Origin: Klebsiella pneumoniae
GTDB lineage: Bacteria > Myxococcota_A > UBA796 > SXON01
NCBI GenBank assembly: GCA_945862325.1
Contig: CAMAXZ010000034.1
Coordinates: forward strand, 1 to 45,716
Direction of reading: 5' to 3'
Length of the DNA: 45,716 bases
Part shown: positions 9,311 through 17,836 of the stretch, in pieces
How positions within the stretch are numbered: position 1 is the first letter of the stretch
Layout of the letters: each line of letters begins with the position of its first letter
The notes under the pieces: model-generated
The model's database searches: none
What the model saw: only the letters and a program-made list of their open reading frames with translations
Told to the model about the DNA's origin: nothing
Program-made: the position numbers and the translations under genes

Positions 9311-10114
9311 TCAGTCGGAGCCGACCTCGACGTTGCCCTGCTCGTCGATCGTGAGCGGGACGATGCCGAAGGGCGTGTCGATGTCCATCGACCCGCCGAG
9401 GCCCACGCGGATCGGGGTGCCCGACGCGGCCGCGGCGATCGCCGCCGCGGCGTCGACGTAGTCGACCTGGAGCGGGAGGCTCACCGTGCGGCTGTCCGCC
9501 CCCGGCACGCTCCCGAGGGAGTCTGCCCGGCCGCCGCCGACGCGGACGCCGGCGACGGACATGTCGAACGCGAAGGCTTGGAGATCGAGCGGCGAACCGT
9601 GGTCGTTGTCCACGTCGAGGTCGAGCGCGAACTCGACCCCCGTGCCGGAGGGGGGGCCGACGCGAAGCTCGCCCAGGTCGATGCGCGGGGTGCGGAGCGC
9701 CGGGAAGTCGCCACCTTCGTCGAACGCGACGTCCACGGGCCCGATGTCGGTGTCCCAGCCGAAGCCGCCGCGGAACGCGAACGGCACCGTGTCGACCCCG
9801 CGCGTGGCGTCGATCAGCTCGAAGATGCTCGCGAAGGTCAGCGAGACCGGGAGCGCGAGCTCGGACGTGCCGTCGGCGACGAGCTCGAGGCCGTCGGGGT
9901 TCGCGCCGGAGATGATCTCCACGTCGGCGAGGTCGAGCGCGTAGGCGAAGCGGTTGAGCGGGAACCCGATCGGGTTCGGATTGTCGACGTCGAAGACGAA
10001 GTCGACCGAGATGCGCTCGAAGTCGACAGCCTGCAGGTCAAACCGCGAAAACTTCACAGTGGGCAGGAGGGAGGAGAAGTCCCCGCCGCACGCCACGAGC
10101 ATCAGGAGCATCAT
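9311..10114 (-). CDS. LEA type 2 / WHy-domain lipoprotein
   Basis: The product has 267 aa. The very short signal MMLLMLVAC precedes GGDFSSLLP. Two WHy/LEA-2 domains follow. The first has the hallmark DFVFDVDNPNPIGFPLNR (about residues 38-55) and DLADVEIISG. The second has VEFALDLDVDNDHGSPLDL and SVAGVRVGGG. LEA-2 proteins form beta-sandwiches, and bacterial ones are often envelope lipoproteins of unknown role, sometimes linked to stress. The ATG overlaps the stop of the upstream M16-like gene (ATGA at 10111-10114), so the two are translationally coupled. A role together with the M16-like protein is plausible but unproven. Confidence 0.8.
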   Translation of the reverse strand: MMLLMLVACGGDFSSLLPTVKFSRFDLQAVDFERISVDFVFDVDNPNPIGFPLNRFAYALDLADVEIISGANPDGLELVADGTSELALPVSLTFASIFELIDATRGVDTVPFAFRGGFGWDTDIGPVDVAFDEGGDFPALRTPRIDLGELRVGPPSGTGVEFALDLDVDNDHGSPLDLQAFAFDMSVAGVRVGGGRADSLGSVPGADSRTVSLPLQVDYVDAAAAIAAAASGTPIRVGLGGSMDIDTPFGIVPLTIDEQGNVEVGSD

Positions 10115-11061
10115 CGAAAAAGGTCCTCCGCGCGGATGACGGCTTGTACGCCGCCACCCGCCATCTCTTCACGCGTCGGGGCTGCTTCGACCACCACCAC
10201 CGTCGACATACCCACGAGGCCGAGCCCGGCCGCGGCGGCGATGGCGCTCGCGACGGGGGACTCGAGGGTCACGTCGAGGCGACGCAGGTCCCACGGCTCG
10301 ACTCGCGCCGACGCGAGCGGGCCGCCGCGCAGGGCGGGGCCGAGGACGTCCGGCGGCGTCGGGAACGGCGGGCGCGCCCCCGCGACGCCGGCCACGGCGC
10401 AGGGGCCGAGCGCCGGGGCGACCACGAGCAGCAGGCCCCTGTCCACCGCGGCGCGCGTGGCCGGGGTCGCGTGCGGCAGGGTGACCGGCGCGAGGCGCCC
10501 CAGCCCTCCGACCGCCGGAGCGCCGGACGGTGCGACGCCGATCCGGACCGACTCGCGGACGTAGTGCCGGGCGATGAACGCCGACACTTCGCCTTCGGTC
10601 AACGAGGCGCGGACGCTCGAACGGCCAACGGTCGGGTGGCCATAGGGATGACCCGCGTAGGCCCAGGTGACCCACGCGGCCTCCGCGACCGTGCCGCAGT
10701 CGGCGCCCAGCAGCCACGCGTCGGCCTTCGAGCGCGCGCGATCCAGCTCGGCGCCCTCGACCGGCCGTGTCAGGGCTTCGCCAAGAGTAGCCGCGGCGCC
10801 GATCGGCACGGCCAGACGCACGACGTCCTCGCCCACCTCGACCACCGCCCCGAGGCGATCCGCCAGGACGTTCGCTGCGATCCACGCGATCCCCTCGCGC
10901 CCGGGCGGGTCGTGCGCGCTGCCGGCGCGCGCGACGACGCGCACCTCGTCGACCAGGCCGTCGACCGCGACCGCCGCGGGCTCGGCCTGGGCGAGCACGA
11001 GCCGCGGCGGAGCGGCCATTCCCACCGGGGGCAGGCACGCGAGGGCGAGCAGACACCACAT
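10111..11061 (-). CDS. Exported M16-peptidase-like protein lacking the zinc motif
   Basis: The product has 316 aa from ATG 11061, chosen because it gives a signal peptide, MWCLLALACLPPVGMAA, followed by PPRLVLAQ. The fold resembles one half of an M16 (insulinase/PqqL-like) unit. The expected N-terminal helix is GREGIAWIAANVLADRLG, and the typical AYAGHPYGHPTVGRSS and ALTEGEVSAF-like segments follow. The HxxEH zinc site is absent, so it is either the non-catalytic partner of a pair or a pseudoenzyme. No catalytic M16 gene is in the window. It is coupled to the LEA lipoprotein. A weak AATAAC -10-like element lies 11 nt before the ATG. Confidence 0.65.
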   Translation of the reverse strand: MWCLLALACLPPVGMAAPPRLVLAQAEPAAVAVDGLVDEVRVVARAGSAHDPPGREGIAWIAANVLADRLGAVVEVGEDVVRLAVPIGAAATLGEALTRPVEGAELDRARSKADAWLLGADCGTVAEAAWVTWAYAGHPYGHPTVGRSSVRASLTEGEVSAFIARHYVRESVRIGVAPSGAPAVGGLGRLAPVTLPHATPATRAAVDRGLLLVVAPALGPCAVAGVAGARPPFPTPPDVLGPALRGGPLASARVEPWDLRRLDVTLESPVASAIAAAAGLGLVGMSTVVVVEAAPTREEMAGGGVQAVIRAEDLFR

Positions 11062-11160
11062 CCGCGCCCCCGTTATTCCGAAAGCCGATCCGTGGCTGTT
11101 CGGGTCGAGCCGCGTGGTATCGTTCGTGACGGCCGCGTGACACGTGGCCGCGGAGACTGG

Positions 11161-11529
11161 ATGACGGGTTTCGCGCACATCGACTCATCCGTGCCCACTC
11201 GCGACCTCGTGCGGATGTTGAGGGTTCCCCCGGCCAACACCGACGGACTGCCCGAGAGCATCCTCTGGCGCAGCTTCATCGAGCTCCGTCGCCGCGGCGA
11301 GCCGGAGGCCGCCCGGCAGTTCATGGCGAGCCTGCGGGCGCTGCATCGGCGCCGCACCCTCGGGTCGAACGAGCTTCCGGTGGTCGACGGGCACCCGGAC
11401 GAGCACCGCCTCGCGGAGGACCCGTACCTCGGCGAGCTCTGGAAGAGCTACAAGCGGCTGGTCTGCAGCAACCGCACCGGTCCCGCCGCCCAGATCCTGC
11501 GCGAGGTCGAGCAGCAGATCGGCGCGTGA
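11161..11529 (+). CDS. Hypothetical protein, 122 aa
   Basis: ATG 11161 has GGAG at 5 nt spacing. The protein is soluble, charged and mainly helical. It has an Arg-rich central part (FIELRRRGEPEAARQFMASL, then ALHRRRTLGS) and a C-terminal helix, WKSYKRLVCSNRTG, ending EVEQQIGA. I recognise no domain. It is transcribed away from the M16-like gene, with about 100 bp between them that holds a possible TATCGT -10 at 11118-11123. bioB starts 25 bp downstream on the same strand, so co-transcription is possible, but the content does not suggest a biotin role. Confidence 0.6.
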   Translation: MTGFAHIDSSVPTRDLVRMLRVPPANTDGLPESILWRSFIELRRRGEPEAARQFMASLRALHRRRTLGSNELPVVDGHPDEHRLAEDPYLGELWKSYKRLVCSNRTGPAAQILREVEQQIGA

Positions 11530-11554
11530 GCACGGGCGCGGTTAGCAGCCGACG

Positions 11555-12613
11555 ATGAACCTCGATTGGGCGGACATCCGCGCGCGCGGCCAGCGCGGCG
11601 AAGGCATCTCCTGGGACGAAGCGCGGGCCGTCGTGGCCCTCACCGAGCCCGCCGACCTCGACGCGCTCTGGGAGTCGGCGCAGGCCGTGCGCCGGCACTT
11701 CAAGGGCAACTTCGTCAACACCTGCGGCATCAGCAACGCCAAGAGCGGCCGGTGCCCCGAGGCGTGCAGCTTCTGCAGCCAGTCGGCGCACTTCAACACC
11801 GACGCGCCGAAGTACCAGATGAAGGACGCCGACACGCTCCGCGCCGAGGCCCGCGAGGCCTGGCAGAGCGGCGTCCGCGAGTTCTCGCTGGTCGCGAGCG
11901 GGCGCGCGATGACGTCCCCGCGGGAGATCGCGGTGCTCAAGGAGGCCCTCGACGGCATCCGCTCCGAGACCGGCATGCAGACCTGCGCGTCGCTCGGCTT
12001 GATGACGCGTGAGGCCCTCGCCGACCTGCGCGAGGCCGGCCTCCAGAGCGTCCACCACAACCTCGAGACGGCGCGGTCGTTCCACGCCAACATCGTGACC
12101 TCGCACAGCTACGACGACGAGGTCGATACGATCAAGGCCGCGAAGTCGCTCGGCATGTATACGTGCTCGGGCGGCATCTTCGGCATGGGCGAGTCCTGGG
12201 ACCAGCGCATCGAGCTCGCGATGGACCTTCGGGACCTCGACGTCGACTCCGTGCCGTTGAACTTCCTCAATCCGCGCCCCGGCACTCCCCTCGCCGAGCA
12301 GCGCGACCTCACCCCGCTCGACTGCCTGAAGATCATCGCGCTCTACCGCCTCGTCCTCCCCACGAAGGACCTCATCGTGTGCGGCGGGCGCGCGGTCAAC
12401 CTCGCGGACCGCCAAGCGGAGATCTTCACCGCCGGCGCCAACGGCGTCATGCTGGGCAACTACCTCACGACCGCCGGGCGCCCGTTCGACGCCGATCTCG
12501 ACATGATCGAGGCCAACGGCATGGTCATCCGGCCGCCGCCGCACCAGCCGCACCCGCCGAGCCTGCGCCCCTCGGTGCGCTCCGAGGGCACCGACAGCAA
12601 CGGCGTTGCCTGA
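11555..12613 (+). CDS. bioB: Biotin synthase
   Basis: The product has 352 aa. BioB is a radical-SAM enzyme that inserts sulfur into dethiobiotin. The CxxxCxxC cluster motif is Cys67, Cys71 and Cys74 (GRCPEACSFCSQS). The motif NTCGISNAKSG precedes it. VHHNLETA, the YTCSGGIFGMGES segment and PLNFLNPRPGTPL are all typical. The C-terminus carries a proline/histidine-rich extension (PPPHQPHPPSLRP). No Shine-Dalgarno is evident. A TTAGCA hexamer ends 7 nt before the ATG, which might make a leaderless transcript. bioF overlaps its stop. Confidence 0.97.
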   Translation: MNLDWADIRARGQRGEGISWDEARAVVALTEPADLDALWESAQAVRRHFKGNFVNTCGISNAKSGRCPEACSFCSQSAHFNTDAPKYQMKDADTLRAEAREAWQSGVREFSLVASGRAMTSPREIAVLKEALDGIRSETGMQTCASLGLMTREALADLREAGLQSVHHNLETARSFHANIVTSHSYDDEVDTIKAAKSLGMYTCSGGIFGMGESWDQRIELAMDLRDLDVDSVPLNFLNPRPGTPLAEQRDLTPLDCLKIIALYRLVLPTKDLIVCGGRAVNLADRQAEIFTAGANGVMLGNYLTTAGRPFDADLDMIEANGMVIRPPPHQPHPPSLRPSVRSEGTDSNGVA

Positions 12614-13718
12614 ACGTCCGGAGGCGCGCGCCCTCCGAGCGCGGCTGGCCGCCCGCCTCGCCGCCCTCGACGCCGCGGGCTTGCGCCGTACGCTGCGCGT
12701 CGTCCGGCCGATCTCTCCCATCGAAGCAGAAGTCGACGGGAGCCGCGCGTGGGTCTTCTGCTCGAACGACTACCTCGGCCTCGCGACCGAGCTCGAGGGG
12801 GCATGGCGGGAGGGAGGCGCGGGGGCTGGCGCCTCGCGCCTGATCTCGGGCAACCGCCCCGCCCACATGGCGCTCGAGGCCGCGTTGGAAGAGCGCTTCG
12901 GCGCGCCGGCCACCCTGTTCCCATCCGGCTTCGCCGCCAACCTCGCGTTGTTGTCGCTGCTCCCCGAGGCGTCCGACGTCGTGGCGTCCGACGCCCTGAA
13001 CCACGCCTCGATCATCGACGGCCTCCGCCTCTCGCGCGCGCGTCGCGTCGTGTACCCCCACGCCGATCCGGGTGCGTTGCCGCTCGACGCCACGATGGTC
13101 GTGACGGAGTCGGTGTTCTCCATGGACGGAGACACGGCCCCGCTCGAGCGATTTCCGACCGGACACCTGACCTTCGTCGTGGACGAAGCGCACGCCGTGG
13201 GCGCGATGGGCCCCGACGGCCGAGGCGTGTGCGCGAGCCGCGGGCTCTCCCCCGACGTCCTGGTGGGCACCCTCGGGAAGGCCTATGGAGCTGCTGGCGC
13301 GTTCGTGATCGGCCCGCCCGAGCTCAAGCCGCTGCTCGTCAGCCTCGGGCGGGCCTTCGTGTACACGACGGGCATGCCGGAGCCGGTCGCGCGCGCGGCG
13401 CTCGCCGGCCTCCGCGCCGCGACCGACGCCCGTCGCGAGGCGCTGGCCCAGAACGTCGCGCGGCTCCGCTCCGGGCTGGCGCAGGTCGGCGTGGCCGCGC
13501 TGGGCGACACCCACATCGTCCCGGTTCGCACGGGGCGAGACACGATGTCGGTGGCGGCGAGGCTCCTGGAACGCGGGATCTTCGCGCCGGGCGTGCGGTG
13601 GCCCACCGTGGCGAAGGGCGAGGAGCGCGTGCGGCTGACCGTCAGCGCCGCGCACACCGACGAGGCGATCGACCGCTGCGTCGAGGCGGTCGGCCAGGTG
13701 GTGGCCGGAAGGTCGTGA
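12606..13718 (+). CDS. bioF: 8-amino-7-oxononanoate synthase
   Basis: TTG 12606 overlaps the bioB stop by 8 bp and gives 370 aa. No better in-frame start precedes the conserved FCSNDYLGL. BioF condenses pimeloyl-ACP/CoA with L-alanine using PLP. The PLP lysine is Lys225 in GTLGKAYGAAGAF. The Asp of DEAHAVGAMG (about 193) pairs with the pyridine nitrogen, and LISGNRPAHMALE is the expected substrate loop. Together with bioB and the distant bioA, three of four ring-assembly steps are present. bioD is not in the window. Confidence 0.95.
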   Translation: MPERPEARALRARLAARLAALDAAGLRRTLRVVRPISPIEAEVDGSRAWVFCSNDYLGLATELEGAWREGGAGAGASRLISGNRPAHMALEAALEERFGAPATLFPSGFAANLALLSLLPEASDVVASDALNHASIIDGLRLSRARRVVYPHADPGALPLDATMVVTESVFSMDGDTAPLERFPTGHLTFVVDEAHAVGAMGPDGRGVCASRGLSPDVLVGTLGKAYGAAGAFVIGPPELKPLLVSLGRAFVYTTGMPEPVARAALAGLRAATDARREALAQNVARLRSGLAQVGVAALGDTHIVPVRTGRDTMSVAARLLERGIFAPGVRWPTVAKGEERVRLTVSAAHTDEAIDRCVEAVGQVVAGRS

Positions 13719-13744
13719 ACGAAAAGTGCTTCGGCGGGCTTGCG

Positions 13745-13773
13745 CCCCTTTGATGCGCAGCGCATATAAAGGG
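13745..13773 (+). promoter_or_regulatory. Palindrome over candidate pncB promoter; possible NrtR operator
   Basis: The core ATGCGC-A-GCGCAT (13753-13765) is a perfect inverted repeat. Outer arms CCCTTT and AAAGGG pair with a one-versus-two-base bulge. TATAAA at 13765-13770 could be the -10, with TTGCGC at 13740-13745 as a weak -35 (19-nt spacer). The site is the only non-coding stretch before the pncB-nadE-pncA-nrtR operon, whose last gene encodes an NrtR-type repressor. The link to NrtR is inference; it does not obviously match other lineages' NrtR boxes. A bioF terminator is a weaker alternative. Confidence 0.45.
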
Positions 13774-13788
13774 CACCCCGAGGCCCGC

Positions 13789-15246
13789 ATGCACCTCAGC
13801 CTGATGACCGACCTCTACCAGCTCACCATGGCGCAGGGGTACCACCGCGCCGGACGCGGCACGGACGAGGGCGTGTTCCACGTGTTCTTCCGCACCGCGC
13901 CGTTCGGCGGCGCGTACGCGGTCGCCTGCGGGGTCGATGCCGCGATCGACTGGCTGGGCGATCTGCGGTTCGACGACGCGCAGGTCACGTGGCTCGCCAC
14001 CCTGCGCGCGGGGGACGGCACGCCGCTGTTCGGTACCGACTTCCTCGATCATCTCGCTGGCCTGCGGTGCACGCTCGACGTCGACGCGGTGGCGGAGGGC
14101 ACCGTGCTGTTCCCGAACGAGCCCGCGATCCGGGTGCGCGGCAACCTCATCGAGGCGCAGCTCGCCGAGACGGCGCTGCTCACCCTCTTCAACTTCCCTA
14201 CGTTGATCGCCACCAAGGCCGCGCGTGTCACCGAGGCTGCCGGCGGGGGCCCGGTGCTCGAGTTCGGGCTGCGCCGCGCGCAAGGGCCCGACGGCGGGCT
14301 GACCGCCTCCCGCGCCGCCTACATCGGCGGCGCCGCCGCCACGAGCAACGTCCTCGCCGGACAGCGCTTCGGTGTGCCCGTTCGCGGCACTCACGCCCAC
14401 AGCTGGGTGATGTCCTTCGGCGACGAGCTGGAGGCGTTCCGCGCGTACGCCCACGCGCTCCCCAACAACGTCGTGCTCCTCGTCGACACCTGGGACGCCG
14501 AGCAGGGCATCCGCAACGCGGTCACGGTCGGCAAGGAGATGGCCGCGCGCGGGCAGGCCCTCGCGGGTGTCCGCCTGGACTCGGGCGATCTGGTGGCGCT
14601 GTCCAAGCGCGCGCGCGCGGAGCTCGACGCCGCCGGCCTCACGGACGCCCGCGTCGTCGCCAGCAACGACCTCGACGAGCACGTCATCGCCGACCTCCGG
14701 GCGCGGGGCGCGCGCGTCGACACGTGGGGCGTGGGCACGCGTCTCGTCACCGGAGGCGAGCAGGCCGCGCTCGGCGGTGTCTACAAGATCGGGGCGGTGC
14801 GGTCCGCGGGCGCGGCGTGGCGCCCCTGCCTCAAGGTCAGCGAAACGCCTGCAAAGACGTCGATCCCCGGGCAGCTTCAAGTGCGGCGCCTGCGCGACGC
14901 CGACGGGCGTCTCGCGGGCGATGTCATCTGGAACGAGGACGCCCCGCCGGGCGACCGTGTGGAACGCGTGCACGCCGGCACCCGCGACACCGTGGGCCCC
15001 GCGCTCGTCGGGGTCGACCTGCTGCAGCCTCGCCTCCGAGGCGGCGCGCGTCCCTCACCTTCCCCCGGACTCCACGAGCAGACCGCCCGCGCCCGGGCGC
15101 GCGCCCACGACGATCTCCTCGCGCTCGCGGAGCCGCATCGACGCCTGCACGACCCCCTCCCCTACCCGGTCGCCCTCGAGGCGGGGCTGCACGACCTCCG
15201 TGTCCAGATGATCGAGCGGGCGCGCGGCGCGTCGAGCCCCCGATGA
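13789..15246 (+). CDS. pncB: Nicotinate phosphoribosyltransferase
   Basis: ATG 13789, with GAGG 5 nt upstream, gives 485 aa. It makes nicotinate mononucleotide from nicotinate and PRPP (Preiss-Handler pathway). The N-terminus MTDLYQLTMAQGY is the family signature. EFGLRRAQGPDGGL and the catalytic-histidine segment VRGTHAHSWVMSF follow, then LLVDTWDAEQGI, GVRLDSGDL and TWGVGTRLVTGG. The C-terminal part (YKIGAV..., then QVRRL) completes the fold. First gene of a four-gene operon; its stop overlaps the nadE start by ATGA. Confidence 0.95.
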   Translation: MHLSLMTDLYQLTMAQGYHRAGRGTDEGVFHVFFRTAPFGGAYAVACGVDAAIDWLGDLRFDDAQVTWLATLRAGDGTPLFGTDFLDHLAGLRCTLDVDAVAEGTVLFPNEPAIRVRGNLIEAQLAETALLTLFNFPTLIATKAARVTEAAGGGPVLEFGLRRAQGPDGGLTASRAAYIGGAAATSNVLAGQRFGVPVRGTHAHSWVMSFGDELEAFRAYAHALPNNVVLLVDTWDAEQGIRNAVTVGKEMAARGQALAGVRLDSGDLVALSKRARAELDAAGLTDARVVASNDLDEHVIADLRARGARVDTWGVGTRLVTGGEQAALGGVYKIGAVRSAGAAWRPCLKVSETPAKTSIPGQLQVRRLRDADGRLAGDVIWNEDAPPGDRVERVHAGTRDTVGPALVGVDLLQPRLRGGARPSPSPGLHEQTARARARAHDDLLALAEPHRRLHDPLPYPVALEAGLHDLRVQMIERARGASSPR

Positions 15247-17240
15247 TCGCGGCCGATCCGAACGTCGCCCTCCGCGTCGCCGCGGCCGTCCTGAACCAGA
15301 CCCCGCTGGACTGGGAGGGCAACGAGCGCCGGGTTCGGGAGGCCCTCCAGGCGGCACGCGCCGGCGGCGCATCCCTCGTGTGCCTGCCCGAGATGTGCCT
15401 CACCGGCTACGGGTGCGAGGACACCTTCCTCAGCTTGGACGTGGTCGAGCGGGCCGAGGCAGCGCTCGTCCGCCTCTTGCCGGCCACCGAGGGCCTCGTG
15501 GTGAGCTTCGGACTCCCGGTGCTGGTCGGGCGCGGGTTGTACAACGCCGCCGCGCTCGTGGCGGACGGGCGCCTCGTCGGCCTCGCAGCCAAGCGGCACC
15601 TCGCGAACGACGGCATCCACTACGAGGCCCGGTGGTTCAAGCCGTGGCCGGTCGACACGCACACGCGCGTTCATCTCGCGGGTCGCGACGTGCCGATTGG
15701 TGATCTCGTGTTCGAGGTCGGCGGGGTGCGCGTCGGCTTCGAGATCTGCGAAGACGCGTGGGTGGCCGTGCGCCCGGGCGCCGCGCTGGCGTCACGCGGG
15801 GTCGACCTCCTCCTCAACCCCTCGGCGAGCCACTTTGCGTTCGGCAAGATCGAGGTTCGACGTCGATTCGTACTGGAAGGTTCCCGCGCCTTCGGCACCG
15901 CGTACGTGTACGCCAACCTCGTCGGCAACGAGGCCGGGCGCGCGATCTACGACGGGGGCGCGCTCATCGCCGCCAACGGCCGCATGCTCGCGGAGGGCCC
16001 GCGCTTCGGGCTCGAACAGGTGCGCCTCTGCTTCGCGGACGTCGACATCGCCGAAACACGCATGGCCCTCGTGCGCAGCGCGTCGCATCGCCCGAACCCC
16101 GAGGGGCCGGGCGAGCGCCTCGTCGAGGTCGCGTTCACGTGGCCCGACGTCGGCCCGCTCCCCGTGCGAACGCCCCCTCCGCCGACGCCGACGCTCGCCA
16201 AGGACGAGGAGTTCACGCGGGCACAGTGCCTCGCCCTGTGGGACTACCTCCGCAAGAGCCGTGCGGCCGGGTTCGTCGTGTCGCTCTCGGGCGGGTGCGA
16301 CTCCGCGGCGGTCGTGGCGCTGGTGAACCTGATGCTCCGCCGGGCCGTGTCGGAGCTCGGGCTCGACGCGGTGGTCGACGAGCTTCCGTGCCTCGTGGGG
16401 TGCCGTTCGGAAGAAGAGGCGCTGCGACGCCTGCTCACCACGGTGTATCAGGGCACGTCCAACAGCAGCGCGGTCACGCGGGACGCGGCGCGCTCCATCG
16501 CGACCGCGGTCGGCGCACGTCACGTCGAGTGGGACGTCGAACCAATCGTGGCGGCCTACCTGGATCTCGGCGAGGTGGCCCTTGGGCGCCGCCTGGACTG
16601 GGGGCGCGACGACATCGCGATGCAGAACATCCAAGCACGCGTCCGGGCACCCGGCGCGTGGCTCGTCGCCAACGTCGAAGGCAAGCTCCTCCTCGCGACG
16701 AGCAACCGGACGGAGGCGGCCGTCGGGTACGCCACGATGGACGGCGACACCGCGGGGGGGCTCTCGCCCCTCGCCGGCATCGACAAGGCCTACCTCCGCC
16801 GCTGGCTGGTCTGGCTCCAGTCCACCGGCCCGGACGGACTCGGCCCGATGCCCGCGTTGGAGGCCGTCACTCGCCAGCGTTCGACGCCCGAGCTGCGTCC
16901 AGCGGCCGAGGCCCAGACCTCCGAGGAGGACTTGATGCCGTTCGAGGTGCTCGATCTCATCGAGCGCCTCGCGATCCGCGACAAGCTGGCCCCTGCGCAG
17001 ATCTACGGCCGCCTCGCGGCGACCTGGCCGGAGCGTCGGCCAGCGGTGCTCTTCGCGTGGATCTCCCGCTTCTTCGTACTGTTCGCACGAAACCAATGGA
17101 AGCGCGAGCGCTACGCCCCCTCGTTCCACCTCGACGACGAGAACCTCGACCCCAAGACCTGGTGCCGCTTCCCGATCCTCTCGGGCGGCTTCGCGAGGGA
17201 GCTCGCCGAGCTTCGCGCACACATCGGAGGCCTCGAATGA
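15243..17240 (+). CDS. nadE: Glutamine-dependent NAD+ synthetase
   Basis: The product has 665 aa and two domains. The N-terminal nitrilase-like glutaminase has the triad Glu50 (CLPEMCLTGYGCED), Lys117 (AAKRHLAND) and Cys169 (GFEICEDAW). The C-terminal ATP-pyrophosphatase synthetase domain has the PP-loop SLSGGCDSAAVVAL (SGGCDS at about 349-354) and LLATSNRTEAAVGYATMDGD. It amidates nicotinate adenine dinucleotide to NAD+ using ammonia from glutamine. Starts at ATG 15243, overlapping the pncB stop, and overlaps pncA by ATGA, so the operon is translationally coupled. Confidence 0.96.
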   Translation: MIAADPNVALRVAAAVLNQTPLDWEGNERRVREALQAARAGGASLVCLPEMCLTGYGCEDTFLSLDVVERAEAALVRLLPATEGLVVSFGLPVLVGRGLYNAAALVADGRLVGLAAKRHLANDGIHYEARWFKPWPVDTHTRVHLAGRDVPIGDLVFEVGGVRVGFEICEDAWVAVRPGAALASRGVDLLLNPSASHFAFGKIEVRRRFVLEGSRAFGTAYVYANLVGNEAGRAIYDGGALIAANGRMLAEGPRFGLEQVRLCFADVDIAETRMALVRSASHRPNPEGPGERLVEVAFTWPDVGPLPVRTPPPPTPTLAKDEEFTRAQCLALWDYLRKSRAAGFVVSLSGGCDSAAVVALVNLMLRRAVSELGLDAVVDELPCLVGCRSEEEALRRLLTTVYQGTSNSSAVTRDAARSIATAVGARHVEWDVEPIVAAYLDLGEVALGRRLDWGRDDIAMQNIQARVRAPGAWLVANVEGKLLLATSNRTEAAVGYATMDGDTAGGLSPLAGIDKAYLRRWLVWLQSTGPDGLGPMPALEAVTRQRSTPELRPAAEAQTSEEDLMPFEVLDLIERLAIRDKLAPAQIYGRLAATWPERRPAVLFAWISRFFVLFARNQWKRERYAPSFHLDDENLDPKTWCRFPILSGGFARELAELRAHIGGLE

Positions 17241-17836
17241 CCCGCGCCCTGCTCCTCGTGGATCTGCAGAACGACTTCTGCCCCGGCGGCGCGCTCGCCG
17301 TCGCAGGGGGCGACGACACGATCGCCGTCGCGAACCGCCTCATGCCGGCGTTCGATCTGGTCTTCGCCACCCAAGACCTGCACCCGGCGTCGCACGGGAG
17401 CTTCGCCTCCAACCACCCCGGCCGCGCGCCGTACGAGGTCATCGACCTCGCGGGCCTGCCGCAGGTGTTGTGGCCGGCCCACTGTGTCGAAGGCACTCCG
17501 GGCGCCGACCTGCACCCCGCGCTCGACCGCTCGCGCATCCGCGCCACGGTTCCCAAGGGCACCGACCCGGCGATCGACAGCTACTCTGGGTTCTGGGACA
17601 ACGGCCGTCGTAAGTCGACGGGGCTCGCCACGCTCCTCCGGAGCCATGCGGTCACCGATCTGGTCGTGATGGGCCTCGCCACCGACTACTGCGTGCGCGC
17701 CACCGCGCTCGACGCTCGGGCGGAGGGCTTCGGGGTGACGCTGCACCGTGCGGGGTGCCGGGCGGTCGAGCTTCGGCCCGGCGACGCCGCCGCGGCCCTC
17801 GCCGAGATGGCCGCCGCGGGGGTGATCCTCGAATGA
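17237..17836 (+). CDS. pncA: Nicotinamidase
   Basis: The product has 199 aa, the usual size. PncA hydrolyses nicotinamide to nicotinate, feeding pncB. The catalytic triad is Asp13 (LVDLQNDFCPGGAL), Lys107 (TVPKGTDP) and Cys152 (GLATDYCVRATA). Metal ligands are Asp47, His49 and His53 in ATQDLHPASHGSFAS, with a further His in WPAHCVEG. ATG 17237 overlaps the nadE stop, and the stop overlaps nrtR. With pncB and nadE it forms the salvage route from nicotinamide to NAD; nadD (adenylyltransferase) is not here. Confidence 0.95.
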   Translation: MTRALLLVDLQNDFCPGGALAVAGGDDTIAVANRLMPAFDLVFATQDLHPASHGSFASNHPGRAPYEVIDLAGLPQVLWPAHCVEGTPGADLHPALDRSRIRATVPKGTDPAIDSYSGFWDNGRRKSTGLATLLRSHAVTDLVVMGLATDYCVRATALDARAEGFGVTLHRAGCRAVELRPGDAAAALAEMAAAGVILE

